Shown: positions 54,000 through 63,536, counted from the stretch's first letter. The stretch is DNA of 64,000 bases from CBDBEU01 sp965204565 (GCA_965204565.1 CBDBEU010000005.1:1178001-1242000); one strand, 5' to 3'. The notes: generated from the sequence alone by a model not told the origin. Translations and numbers: made by a program.

Positions 54000-54515
54000 T
54001 CAGAGTGCCTCACCGATGTCGACGCCACGCTCGAGGCTGCCAGCGAGAGCCTCGATGACCCGAAGGAGCAGTTGTGCGGCAAGCAGGCACGCACCGACAA
54101 CTGCGATCAGGTCAGGTATCCAGAGCGGTACTTCGGCGATGCTCACACTGACGGCGCCGCGATCCCAGTCCTTTGCCATGTTTCGGAACAGGAAGACGCA
54201 CAGCCCCGATACCAGCATGCAGCCCGTGGCCGATACGATGACCTCGAGAATCCGAAAGACGCGATCGGGAAGCACATCGGTGAGGAGCGTGACGCGGATC
54301 ATCGCGTTGCTTTTCAGGGTCCAGGCGAGCGACAGGAACGTAATGGACATGACGGCGAAGCCGATGAATTCGTCCAGCACGTATGTCGACGTCGCAAAGA
54401 CGGATCGCAGAACTGTCTCGAGGAGGATGTGGCAGATGGCATAGATCAGGATTGCCGCAGCAAGAACCATCGCGAGCTTCGACAGATAGTCGGTGAGCGC
54501 CTGTAAGATGCGCAT
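54000..54515 (-). CDS. dctQ: TRAP transporter small permease (DctQ type)
   Basis: A 171-aa protein with four membrane helices: LAMVLAAAILIYAICHILLE, EFIGFAVMSITFLSLAWTL, RILEVIVSATGCMLVSGLCV and PDLIAVVGACLLAAQLLLRV. The DctQ subunit links the binding protein to DctM. The ATG at 54515 has GGGGAGGAC in front. Upstream, between it and dctP, is IS copy 4, which ends 22 bases before the start codon, so dctQ and dctM may have lost the operon promoter or use one from the IS. Confidence 0.9.
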   Translation of the reverse strand: MRILQALTDYLSKLAMVLAAAILIYAICHILLETVLRSVFATSTYVLDEFIGFAVMSITFLSLAWTLKSNAMIRVTLLTDVLPDRVFRILEVIVSATGCMLVSGLCVFLFRNMAKDWDRGAVSVSIAEVPLWIPDLIAVVGACLLAAQLLLRVIEALAGSLERGVDIGEAL

Positions 54516-54537
54516 TCTTGTCCTCCCCTGTTGTCTA

Positions 54538-55384
54538 GGGTCTGGACTCATTATAGCCACGAGATAAGGGCTGCGGCGAGCGCGATAGCTGCCGTGTCGT
54601 TTTTAATGTTGCGCTCGAAGCGCGTTGCAATGCGCCGCCGGTCTTTGAGGCGGCAGAACATGCGTTCGATGATATTTCGCTCCCTGTAGATGGCCTGATC
54701 GTCGTGATATCGGATCTTTCGGGTCTTTCGTGGCGGGATGACGGGCCCGGTCCCCCGCTCTTCAAGCCGTTCGCGCAGTTCCCGGCCGTCACGGCCTTTG
54801 CCGGCGACAATTTCGGCGGATGGCGGCATGGCCTCGATGCAGCACTATGCGACCTTGCAATCATGCATGTTTCCGGGCGTCGGGAGCAGGACGCAGGCGC
54901 GGCCCTTGTGGCCGCAGACGGCGTGGAGCTCGGTGTTGCGTCCGCCGTCGGTGCGGCCGATACCATGGGGGCATGGGGGCCAGGTCCCCCTTTTCCGCCG
55001 CCGGCGCCGCGATGAACCCTGATGCAGGAACTATGAACAGCCGGTCAGGCGTATCCTCGGCGCCTGCCGGAGCGCTGAAGATACCTTCCCGTATACAGCG
55101 CCCGGCCCGGCGGACGAAGCGGTTGCAGAGCGTCTTCTTCGGCCCGTGGATATCGGCGCAGTCGGCCCGGCGACCGCCACAGCGCAGCGCATGGACGATC
55201 CCGCTCGGCACAGGACGATCATCAACGCGCTTCCTGCCGCGCATATCGGTCGGCAGCAGCGGCGCGATCCGGGCCCGCTGAGAATCGGAAAACCAGCAGA
55301 AATCATACATCTCGTTACCTCCTCATCGGAGGCAATGAACCATCCTCAGGTCAAATCGGGAAGGCGGTTATCGGGGCCGGACCC
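54538..55384 (-). mobile_element. IS5-family (IS427-like) element, copy 4, 847 bp, dead transposase
   Basis: Ends are GGGTCTGGACTCATTATAGC at 54538 and CGGGGCCGGACCC finishing at 55384. The left flank is TA; the right flank is TG. The transposase reads on the minus strand from the ATG at 55310 (MYDFCWFSDSQRARIAPLLP) to ALISWL near 54550. It has frame changes near 55080 and 54960, the latter at CCCCCATGCCCCCATG. The DDE Glu region reads RERNIIERMFCRLKDRRRI. It has the same orientation as the TRAP operon and splits dctP from dctQ. Confidence 0.9.
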
Positions 55385-55435
55385 TGGAACTGTCACGTCG
55401 CGGCGGACCCGGAGGCCCGCCGTTCATGGCCGAAA

Positions 55436-56431
55436 CTACTGTGTCTTGGCGGCGTTGAATGCGTCGATGATGGCCTGCCCTCTTGCGCCGGTATCGGCAA
55501 GCCATTCATCGAGCGCCGCCTGGCCGGCAGTCTGGAGGGCGGTTCGGTAGTCCTCGCTGTCAGACACCACTACCGTCACGTTGTTGGCCGCCAGGTCAGC
55601 GTAGGTCGCCTCGAGTCTTGCCGGGATCGCGTTCCAGTTCTCGTCCTTAACACGGGCGGCCGCAGCGAGAACGGCCTGCTGTTGTTCTTCGGTAAGCCCG
55701 TCGAAGACGGTCCGGCTCATGTGGACGAAGTTGAGCGGGATGGCGAAGTTGTAAATCTCGGTAAAGCTGCTGTAATGCTCCCAGAAGCTGGAGTTAACGC
55801 CGCTCTCGGCCGAGGTCAGGACCGCATCGATGGCGCCGGTGGAGATCGCCGGAACCACGTCGGCCCAGGACAGGCGAACCGCGTTGGCACCGAGTTCATT
55901 GAGTGTGATCGCTCCGTTCTTGTCGTAGGTGCGGATCTTGACACTCTGAAGTGCGTCCCGGCTGTTCAGGCCGGTTTCCCCCCACAGCCCCGATGGCGGC
56001 CAAGGAGACGCATATAGGAGGATCTGGTCGTTGGCCTCGAAGACCTTCACGAAATCCGCCTCGGAGGCTTCGTAGAGAAGCTGCGCTTCCTCGACCGTGG
56101 TCACGAGGAAGGGCAGAGACGAGACCAGGAACAGCGGGTCGATTCCGCCAAGCGCACCGCCGTAGGTATCGGCGATCTCAAGGGCGCCTTCACCGACGGC
56201 ATCGAAGTGGTCGGCGGATTTGTAACCAAGCGCGCCACCGTAATGAACGACGATTTCGACCTCGTCATTCGTCAGTTCCGCGACCGTCTCGGCGAAGCGG
56301 GCATCGCCCACACCATGGATCGAGGTGGCGGCGTATTCGTTCGAGAGGTTGAGCGTCACCTCCTGAGCGAAGGCTGCCGACGCCGCGAGGGACGCGGCAA
56401 TTGCGATGATGCTGACGTAGGGTTTCTTCAT
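55436..56431 (-). CDS. dctP: TRAP transporter substrate-binding protein (DctP type)
   Basis: Periplasmic solute receptor (331 aa). Signal peptide MKKPYVSIIAIAASLAASAAFA. The mature protein shows LNLSNEYAATSIHGVGDARF, GALEIADTYGGALGGIDPLF, the Arg of VKIRTYDKNGAITLNEL that binds the carboxylate of ligands, and AISTGAIDAVLTSAESGVNS. It is the first TRAP gene and is followed by IS copy 4. A dead M24 peptidase gene precedes it by 33 bases, hinting that the transported compound was a peptide or an N-acyl amino acid (such as an ectoine breakdown product), but that is an inference. Confidence 0.92.
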   Translation of the reverse strand: MKKPYVSIIAIAASLAASAAFAQEVTLNLSNEYAATSIHGVGDARFAETVAELTNDEVEIVVHYGGALGYKSADHFDAVGEGALEIADTYGGALGGIDPLFLVSSLPFLVTTVEEAQLLYEASEADFVKVFEANDQILLYASPWPPSGLWGETGLNSRDALQSVKIRTYDKNGAITLNELGANAVRLSWADVVPAISTGAIDAVLTSAESGVNSSFWEHYSSFTEIYNFAIPLNFVHMSRTVFDGLTEEQQQAVLAAAARVKDENWNAIPARLEATYADLAANNVTVVVSDSEDYRTALQTAGQAALDEWLADTGARGQAIIDAFNAAKTQ

Positions 56432-56464
56432 GTGAGTTCCTCCTTGTTAAAAGTCTTTGGCTCT

Positions 56465-57595
56465 TCAGACCAAGGTCGTTGCGTTGAGATCACGAGGGAA
56501 ATCGGTCGGTTTCCGATAACCGTCCGCCGTGATCAGCACGGTGTCGGAATGCCGGTCGCCGCCTTGACCGCGCAGGTAGATGCCCGGCTCGATACTGATC
56601 ACCATGTTTTCCTTGAGGACGTCGTCTTTCCCTTCGGCAATCCGGGGCCCTTCGTGGCCCCCGTGCCGGTGCCGTGTCCGACGCGGTGAAGCGTGTTGCC
56701 GCCGAAGCCCTCGGCACGAAGGAACTCCATCACCTTGTGATGGACCTCGTTCGCCCGCCCGGGCGCAGCATTGCGTAGGTGACGTCGCACGCTTCAAGCA
56801 TGGTGCCAAAAACATCGGCCTGCTCTGCGTTCGGTTCCTGCAGAAAGAAGGCGCGTTCGGTTTCCGCCGAATAGCCGTTCACCCTGAGGAAGGAGAGACC
56901 CACATTCGGGCCTGCCTGAAAGATATCGCTTGGCCCGGGAAAGCGGTGGGGCTGAGCACTGAAGGGGGGGGGGACAGCCCAGACCTCAAGCCAGATCCAA
57001 CCCGTCTATTGGTCGAAGCCGTCTTCGCCCGCAATGATTTCGGTCCGAAGTTCCGGGACCCGGTCGCAACCACCGGCGATCGATGCCCCCATCCTGGCTG
57101 CTTCCATGACCATCTGCAGCCCGCGATCCGAATACTTCGCGGCACGTTCGATGTGATTGATTTCCCAGGGTGACTCACAAGACGCAGAAATTCAACCAGC
57201 GGCACAACACGCGGGTTGAATTCTTGCGTCGCCACAAGCGGTTCTGCGGACATCGAGGGTTCCACGCCTACGGCCTCGTCCTTGCGAATGACCGATTCCG
57301 AGGCATCCATGCAGGTTTCCCCGGTCGGCGCCGGGTAGGCCGGGTAGTCTGTGTACTCGACAATTCGATGGGGGAGCGCAATTGTCGCCATGTTCTCCGC
57401 TTCGATACGCGGAGTGACGATGACGAGCTCGGCATCGGGACGCACAACCGGGAAGAACGCGCGCTCGAACGTAACGTAACGGAAACCGGTTAGGTAGTGG
57501 ATGCTGTCGGTCGAAGTGATCGGCGCAACGTCAGGTCCATGAGACGCGATGGCCTTCTGAAGCCTGTTAAACCGCGATTGGAACTCGTCTTTCAT
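56465..57595 (-). pseudogene. M24-family metallopeptidase (Xaa-Pro dipeptidase-like), frameshifted
   Basis: Starts at the ATG at 57595 (MKDEFQSRFNRLQKAIASHG) with GAGGCGAA ahead. The creatinase-like N-domain reads TSTDSIHYLTGFRYVTFERA and RPDAELVIVTPRIEAENMAT. After shifts near 57170 and at a ten-G run at 56964-56973 it reads GPNVGLSFLRVNGYSAETER, then FLRAEGFGGNTLHRVGHGTG, and after a shift in a G run near 56655 GHEGPRIAEGKDDVLKENMV and ISIEPGIYLRGQGGDRHSDT. The metal His and Glu are there but in different frames. Related enzymes include ectoine hydrolase and proline dipeptidases. Confidence 0.78.
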
Positions 57596-58279
57596 TTCGC
57601 CTCGGTTACGGAACGGTCCAGACTGTTCGTAACATGCCAGCCGATTGCATGCGACATTTTCTATCGATCTCGCTGCGTTGCTCAGCACAATGGTTTAGGT
57701 GGAGCTTCTTGTGCGGCACGCTGTGTCGCCGGCCCAAGCGGCCATGAGAATGTGCTCCATCGGGGGCAGGGCCTACGAGATTGCTCTGTGTATCGGATAC
57801 TGACTCGCGGAGCGGGGTCGAGCGCTCGATGGCACGCCGCGCCAGCTCACATGACCGAATTATTGCTGTGGGCAGCGTAGGCTTCTTCGACGAAAACCGG
57901 TACGCCCTTCCAGGTGTCGAGTCAGAGAAGGTTGGATATCAGGCCCGTTCCCTCCGCCATCATCCCCATTGCGAACCAGTGACACCGCCCTGACGGGCAC
58001 TGATTTTTCCGTGTTATCAAAGGGGTTTGCGCGAACCGACCGAACCTCATAGACGCACCGCTAGGCCGAATTTGGGCTCAGAACGGCTCTCGGTCTCAGT
58101 TTGGGCGAACCTCGCCCGTTCCGGTTCGGCCCTCTTTTCTTACGCTTTTTCAACAGCTTGACCGTGAATCTGAGAACGCCGGATCAATACACCCCCACTG
58201 GAGCGGCCTGATCGGTCGGATTGATATTCCACCATTGACAGCCTTCGTGCCTTTGGCAGAGGGCGGGGGATGAAGGGTG
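57596..58279. other. Gap without a supported gene
   Basis: About 680 bases between the M24 peptidase start and the IS21 relic. The right of 57600 should carry the peptidase/TRAP promoter. A minus-strand scrap near 57850-57930 (DTWKGVPVFVEEAYAAHSNN) looks coding, but it is isolated and has stops on both sides. I cannot name it. Confidence 0.35.
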
Positions 58280-59180
58280 TGGCGCTTTGCGTTCAGGTGC
58301 GGCGTGCGGTTTTGTTGAAGGGATGAGACGGCGCGAAGCAGCGGGATTGATCGGCGCACGATCGACAGGATGCTGCGGTATTCGGTGCCTCCCGGCGATC
58401 GGCGCAAGAAGCCACCGGCGCGCGCCCGAAGCTCGATCCGTTTGTCGGCATCATCGACCGGATTCTCGAGGAAGACGGTCAGCGCCCGAACAAGCAGCGT
58501 CACACCTCGAAGCGGATATTCGAACGCCTGCGCGATGAGCACGGTTTTACCGGTGGCATCACGATTGTGAAGGATCGTGTCTTTGCGGCGCGTCAGCGTC
58601 GGCGCGAAATGTATGTGCCGCTGTGCCATGAGCCGGGTCATGCCCGGGTGGACTTCGGTGAGGCGCTTGCGGTGATCGTCGGTGTCGAACACAGGATCCA
58701 CTTCTTGGTGATGGATGTGCCGCAGAGCGACGCCTGCTTCGTCAAGGCCTGTCCGGCCTCGACGACGGAAGCGTTCCGTGATGGCCATGTGTCGGCTTTT
58801 GCATGTGTCGGCTTTTGCATGTGTCGGCTTTTGCATGTGTCGGCTTTTGCCTTCTTCAGTGGCGTGCCGCTATCGATCCTCCATGACAACACCGGGATTG
58901 CCGTTGCCCGCATTATGGGCGAGGGCCTCCGGCAGCGGACCCGGGTCTTCAGCGAACCGATCTCCCATTATCTGTTCGAGGATCGTTTTGGCCGTCCGGG
59001 CAAAGGCAATGACAAGGGCAGGGTCGAGGGATCGGTTGGCGATGCCCGTCGCAACTACATGGTGCGGCTGCCTCGGTTTGAGAGCTTTGAGGCGTTCAAT
59101 GCCCGGCGCGCTGCTCGACCGGCTCACTCATCATTGCCACATCCCGGAGACCGGAAACGACAGCTTCCGGTTCAAGGCTT
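58280..59180 (+). mobile_element. IS21-family IstA transposase relic
   Basis: Plus-strand IstA sequence in several frames: RTIDRMLRYSVPPGDRRKK-like start, PFVGIIDRILEEDG, RHTSKRIFERLRDEHGFTGG, ITIVKDRVFAARQRRREMYV, PGHARVDFGEALAVIVGVEH (first Asp), FLVMDVPQSDACFVKACPAS, SGVPLSILHDNTGIAVARIM (second Asp), and HYLFEDRFGRPGKGNDKGRV-EG (Glu). It is open for much of its second half, but the N-terminal part and the C-terminus are frameshifted. IstB is absent. A 16-bp tandem repeat has expanded inside it. Confidence 0.8.
58786..58849 (+). repeat. 16-bp tandem repeat, four units, inside IstA
   Basis: CATGTGTCGGCTTTTG occurs four times head to tail without mismatch. Related IstA proteins have a single copy here (GHV.AFAF.GGVPLSI). 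Three extra units add 48 bases, which keeps the reading frame and inserts 16 residues. Confidence 0.95.
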
Positions 59181-59189
59181 CCGCTGCCG

Positions 59190-59520
59190 GCGGCAAAACG
59201 AAAAAGGAGACCGTCCAATACTTGACCAGGCCCCCAACCAGGGGACATGGTCACATCACAACCCGGGTCACTTCTCGATGAAAATCCCGGGGCAAACCTC
59301 AGCGGAAATCAACAGTCTTGCTGCTTCAGCCCGAAACACCGGCACGGCCTTGTCGTTGAGCGATTTTTGCCGGCCGCGGCAATGCCTCCTCACCTGCCCT
59401 GAGACGCCACGGACGCGCTCTGCGCGAAATCCGCACCATTCCTGCTTCAGGACCTGTTCGGACCTGCCGATTGTTCCGCAAAATGTCCGCTTCGGAGCCG
59501 ATAGCGGGCATCATAGGCCG
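59190..59520. other. IS-derived non-coding sequence
   Basis: About 330 bases after the IS21 relic. The first part (GACAGCTTCCGGTTCAAGGC and on) looks like a transposase tail or IS end I cannot place. No gene is supported. The right end is the junction with a truncated radical-SAM gene. Confidence 0.4.
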
Positions 59521-59521
59521 A

Positions 59522-59896
59522 TCAAATGAAAAGTCCTGCACAGCCGGCCATGCAAAACGGGCGGGCAATGTCGAGGGCGCGAGGATGTTGGTTGGACTGG
59601 ACGCCAACCAGCCCGACCATTCCGAAATTGCCGTGGCGCTGGAACCGGTCCAAAAGCGCCGGCACGTTGACGCGTGTATTTGTCTCATCGATGACTGTGA
59701 TGTCGATCTTGACATCCGCACCCAGCACCCGACGATCGGCGCAGTCGCACACGATGCCATAGACTGTGGCAAGCGAATTTGACGGAATCATCGCACGCCA
59801 CCAACGGATGACATACCCATCGTCGTCATAGTGAGAAGGCTTGATCAGAACGAGTTGGAAGCGTCGTTTCTCAACATCGGGAGAATGCGACAACAT
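59522..59896 (-). pseudogene. B12-binding radical-SAM-type protein, N-terminal fragment
   Basis: The minus strand from the ATG at 59896 reads MLSHSPDVEKRRFQLVLIKP, SHYDDDGYVIRWWRAMIPSN, ATVYGIVCDCADRRVLGADV, IDITVIDETNTRVNVPALLD and NFGMVGLVGVQSNQHPRALD. This is the beginning of a protein with a cobalamin-binding-like domain followed, in relatives, by a radical SAM domain with CxxxCxxC. It ends after about 115 residues (ARPFCMAGCAGLFI) at a junction with IS-derived sequence. The radical SAM part is missing. Confidence 0.6.
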
Positions 59897-59971
59897 CTGA
59901 TTCCAAGCTTGTACGGGACTCATGCGGCCTTGCGCGCGCAAACATACTTAGCAGAGCTTAGCAGACTTTAC

Positions 59972-60175
59972 CCGACATTCCCCGATTGGAACGCCGTTTC
60001 GATCATGCTGCCGCTGTTTTGCGTACGGACCAATCCTCCTGGGCGCGCCGTGTCGTGGTTCGGGCATCCGGTTCGTGAACCGGGCGCGATTTATGTCTGC
60101 TGCAACTGGCTTGAACCGGAATTCGGTCTCTGACCGGCACCCGTCGGGTCAGACCCGTCGAGCCGCTTTCGCCCG
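59972..60175. repeat. Dispersed repeat, copy C (about 204 bp)
   Basis: Full-length relative of copy B (23111-23312), with the same CCGACATT start and GCTTTCGCCC end. It lies just upstream of the DUF6629-like gene and may include or disrupt that gene's promoter. No protein is supported. Confidence 0.75.
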
Positions 60176-60277
60176 GTTGAACGCCTTGCCCCGTCGATAT
60201 CCGGGCCCTGTTGCTGTGGACTGGATCACAGCGTCGGGAGCGCGTATCCAATGGTCCGGCGCGGAGCGGGGACAATC

Positions 60278-60949
60278 ATGTGCTTTTCGGCGACAGCAAG
60301 CTTCACGGCAGCGGCTGTGATGGGCGGTGTTGGCGTGGTCACGGTTTACAAGACCGCGGCGAGTAAGGCCGTTCGCGTACTGCCATTCGCGGCTGTCCCA
60401 CTGCTGTTTGCGGCACAACAACTCATAGAAGGCTTTTTGTGGCTGGAAATTGCAGAGCCTGTCGCCGGTAGTTGCCGACCCGTTCTGATCCACGGCTTTG
60501 TCGGCTATGCGCAAGTCTTCTGGCCGGCATTCGCACCATTGGCTGCCTTGTTGATCGAACCGGATCAATTGCGACGGCGGCCGACCCTCGCCTGCCTTGT
60601 TTGCGGGATTGTTCTGGCCGGATGGCTGGCCCGGGTGATGATCGCACACCCCTACTCGGTCACCGTTCATGAAGATGGCCTGGTCTACCGCAATGGATTT
60701 GACTACCCGTGGTTCATGTGGCCGGTCTACGTCCTTGCCACGACGCTTTCCTTTTCATTCTCCTCGCACCGGGAGGTGCGCATGTTTTCGCTTGTGGTGC
60801 TCGCCGGTCTTGCTGTGGCGGCGATATTGTTCAACCGTGCCTATGTGTCGGTGTGGTGCTTCTTTGCCGCGGCGGCGAGCGTGCTGGTCTATATCCACAT
60901 TTCCCGGATGAAGGCGCGTGCGGCCGTCGGCTCGCCGCACCAAGATTGA
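60278..60949 (+). CDS. DUF6629-like integral membrane protein
   Basis: A 223-aa protein with about seven hydrophobic segments, starting MCFSATASFTAAAVMGGVGV, which is the family hallmark (MCFSA). Other conserved parts are AAQQLIEGFLWLEI, VFWPAFAPLAALLIEPDQLR, FMWPVYVLATTLSFSFSSHR and ILFNRAYVSVWCFFAAAASV. The function is unknown. I start at the ATG at 60278; nine upstream codons are open but not family-like. It appears intact and has no operon partners. Confidence 0.8.
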   Translation: MCFSATASFTAAAVMGGVGVVTVYKTAASKAVRVLPFAAVPLLFAAQQLIEGFLWLEIAEPVAGSCRPVLIHGFVGYAQVFWPAFAPLAALLIEPDQLRRRPTLACLVCGIVLAGWLARVMIAHPYSVTVHEDGLVYRNGFDYPWFMWPVYVLATTLSFSFSSHREVRMFSLVVLAGLAVAAILFNRAYVSVWCFFAAAASVLVYIHISRMKARAAVGSPHQD

Positions 60950-61139
60950 AGGCACGGTTCGAATTCCTGACACCAAGACCGGTGGTGCACTTGCAAGCAG
61001 CCGGATGCCGGTGCGGACGACCGTCTGAGCGTGGTGAATCTCTGCTATGTTTCGCATCTGATTTCAGCCGCCAGGGTTTGCCGGATGTCAGTCGCACGAG
61101 ACGCCGGCTATAACTATTCGCGTTTCCGTATGTCGAATT

Positions 61140-61725
61140 ACGAGTTCGGTTGTTTCCCGGTCCCAAGGCCGGTGACAAGGCCGATCTCGACTTTGTCGTA
61201 TCGCGTTGCCATACCCCTGATTCCTCGATCCTTGCGACGTGGTTTTCGATCGGGTGGCGCCCTTTGTACATGTGAGTATCGCAGTCTCGTTGCACTTTCC
61301 GGTTCGCTCCGGGTGGAATGACCGCGGTTGCGCCGCGCTCATCGAGGTCTTGCAGGAGCCAATCGGCGTCGAAGGCCTTGTCGGCCGGCAACGCTCCGGA
61401 GGAGACATCATGGATCAGGGGAGCCCCCCTTCATGCCGTGCGCCTGCCCCGGCAGAAGCAGAAAGTGGAACAGGTTGCCGAGCGCATCGGCCAGGGGCCA
61501 CGATCCTGATCGTCAGCCCGCCGCGAGAGCGTCCGATGGCTTGACGCTGTGTCCCCCTTTGCGCCCGAAGCCTTCTGATGAGCCTGGACAATCGTTCCGT
61601 CGACAAGAGCATATTCAAGATCCGGTTCGCCGCTTATGGCATTGAAAAGACTCTCAGACACACCGGCCTTTGCCCATCGACGAAATTGTTTGAAAACCGA
61701 ATTCCGGTTGCCGAAATCCCCGGGC
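61140..61725 (-). pseudogene. IS5-family transposase relic (second type)
   Basis: The minus strand reads NRNSVFKQFRRWAKAGVSES, LFNAISGEPDLEYALVDGTI (first Asp), VQAHQKASGAKG, then in other frames RRADDQDRGPWPMRSAT, LPGQA-like sequence, LPADKAFDADWLLQDLDERG (second Asp), AVIPPGANRKVQRDCDTHMY and RHPIENHVARIEE (Glu). It differs clearly from the four IS427-like copies. Shifts and stops occur throughout. Upstream N-terminal sequence is missing here; a possible N-terminal piece lies at 63390-63536. Confidence 0.75.
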
Positions 61726-62000
61726 GGGTCACGCCATTACCTGCGATGGTTTCAGCGCCTCGAACTGGAAAACGCCCCACCCCGTACTTGACTCTCCACC
61801 GCGATTTGAGCCCATCATGCGCTGTTTCTGACCGGGCCGGATTTCGCGTAGCCCCGAACGCGAAATATGGAGAGGATAACAGACAATGGCACAACAAACC
61901 CGGACCGCGTTCGACGACGACAATGACGGCACTGTCGACCGCATCGCGTTCGACCTGGACGGTGACGGCAATATCGACCGGAGCGAGGCCTACCGCGGAG

Positions 62001-62160
62001 GGAACGGGATCTGGACGATGACGGCAATATCGACCGGATCGATCACTACGCGTTTGCCGCGGACGGCACCCGGAGCCTGACCCGGAGGGACTTCGACTCA
62101 AACGACGACGGCACCATCGACCGGAGCGAGGCCTACACTTACAACGCGAGTGGCAGTCTG
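62001..62160 (+). repeat. 160-bp direct repeat, copy 1, in the Asp-rich repeat gene
   Basis: Nearly identical to 62643-62802, from GGAACGGGATCTGGACGATG to GCGAGTGGCAGTCTG. It covers two protein repeat units. The identity is far higher than between other units of the gene, which points to recent duplication or gene conversion. Confidence 0.88.
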
Positions 62161-62642
62161 ACCCGGACCGAGTTTCGACGATGACGCGGACGGCACCATA
62201 GACCGGAGCGGCACCACACGTTTGATGACGACGCGGATCCGGACCGATTTCGCAACCCGGACCATCGACCGGAGCGAGCACTACACGTTTGATGACGACG
62301 GCAACCTGATCTTGACCCGGTACAGACTGACGATGACGGGCACTACGACGGCACCTTCAACGACCGGACCGCGCCTACACTTACGACGCGAACGGCACTG
62401 ATCCGGGTCGACGACGATGACAATAACGGCACCATCGACCGCAACGCCTACACGCGCGATTCGACCGATTTGGACAGAGACAATGACGGCACCATCGACT
62501 GGAGGGCGCACTACACGTATGATGACGACGGCAACCTGATCCGGATCGATTTCGACCACGACAATGACGGTCGACCTGAGCGAGGCCTACACTTACGTGC
62601 GAGTGGCAGTCTGATCCGGACCCGGAGGGAACGGGGCAATAT

Positions 62643-62802
62643 GGAACGGGATCTGGACGATGACGGCAATATCGACCGGATCGATCACCAGGCGTTTGCC
62701 GCGGACGGCACCCGGAGCCTGACCCGGAGTGACTTCGACTCAGACGACGACGGCACCATCGACCGGAGCGCGCACTACACTTACAACGCGAGTGGCAGTC
62801 TG
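62643..62802 (+). repeat. 160-bp direct repeat, copy 2, in the Asp-rich repeat gene
   Basis: Second copy of the 62001-62160 segment, differing at about ten positions (for example CATCACCAGGCG for CATCACTACGCG). The reading frame in this copy is DLDDDGNIDRIDHQAFAADG, open to TGA at 62808-62810. Confidence 0.88.
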
Positions 62803-63169
62803 ATCCGATGACCGATTTCGACACCGACGGTGACGGCAGCACTTGGATCAGGTCCGGTATAATGGCGGGATTGATTTCAGCGGCGGGTTTCCGGACCATG
62901 CCGGGCTTGAGGTGGTTCAGCTGGGCGGGGACGGCTCCGGGGACGGCGGTACGGATCTGACCATCCAGGACAACTTTGTCTTTGCGGGCGCTTCGGGGAA
63001 TGAGGTCCGGATCGAGGGCGGAAATACGGACACGCTGCGCTTCGACATGGACGACTTTACCGAAGGGGACCGTGTCGATTTCGAAGGAGAGAACTATCGC
63101 AGTTTCACGGCCGACGATGGAACCTGGTCATTCACGGTCGACGCGGATGTCCAGCTGTTCGATATCTGA

Positions 63170-63389
63170 CCCGGTGAGTCCCCGGGAGTCCATGAAGCGC
63201 GACAATGAGTGATCCAATAGCCGCTTCCGGCGCGGACAGGGATGGATGGCCGGCGCGGGGTGAGAATCCTCGGCGTCCGGGTTTGTTTGCCGAAGCCGCG
63301 GTCCGGACAATGGCCAAAAACCGCCGTGGCGGGCGCTGTGCCGGGCCCCGTGTCTGACTGCCCCCCTGTCTGACTGCCCCGTGGTGCAA
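63170..63389. other. Non-coding gap after the repeat gene
   Basis: About 220 bases of GC-rich sequence, including CCCCCCTGTCTGACTGCCCC. No gene is supported and no clean terminator was found. Confidence 0.4.
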
Positions 63390-63536
63390 GGCAAAGCGCC
63401 TGCGCCCCTGACTGTTGATCGACCCGGGCTCAAACGAGTTGCGGGAGGATTGGGCGTGGATGGGATTCACTCCTCCAACCAATCGCGCAATCTTCTCCCA
63501 AAGCTCATCCGGAATAACCAGGCGATCTTCGTTCAT
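63390..63536 (-). pseudogene. Possible IS5-family transposase N-terminal scrap
   Basis: The minus strand from 63536 reads MNEDRLVIPDELWEKIARLV-GGVNPIHAQ, like the first helix of IS5-family transposases (pattern L.D..W..I..L.P). It loses coding character after about 25 residues. It might be the missing start of the relic at 61140-61725, separated by later rearrangement, but nothing proves that. Confidence 0.4.

Larger units (their letters stand above)
61886..63169 (+). pseudogene. Asp-rich repeat protein (Ca-loop plus YD-like repeats), frameshifted
   Basis: A good ribosome site (GGAGAGGATAACAGACA) precedes the ATG at 61886. The protein begins MAQQTRTAFDDDNDGTVDRI and is built of units of about 26-28 residues: an acidic DxDxDGTIDR loop typical of calcium binding, then YTYNASGSLIRTDF, which resembles an RHS/YD repeat. 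At least five frame changes (about 62005, 62172, 62240, 62390, 62600) break it. The last 108 residues from 62843 are open and end in a beta-rich domain (NFVFAGASGNEVRIEGGNTD, FTEGDRVDFEGENYRSFTAD) like the C-terminus of large secreted adhesins. Probably an exported surface protein, now dead. Confidence 0.65.

Noticed and set aside
57840..57940. Minus-strand coding-like scrap (DTWKGVPVFVEEAYAAH)
   Set aside because: It is too short and isolated, with stops on both sides, so I could not assign it to a family with any honesty.
58786..58849. 16-bp repeats as a CRISPR array
   Set aside because: The units are directly abutting without spacers and lie inside a transposase reading frame.
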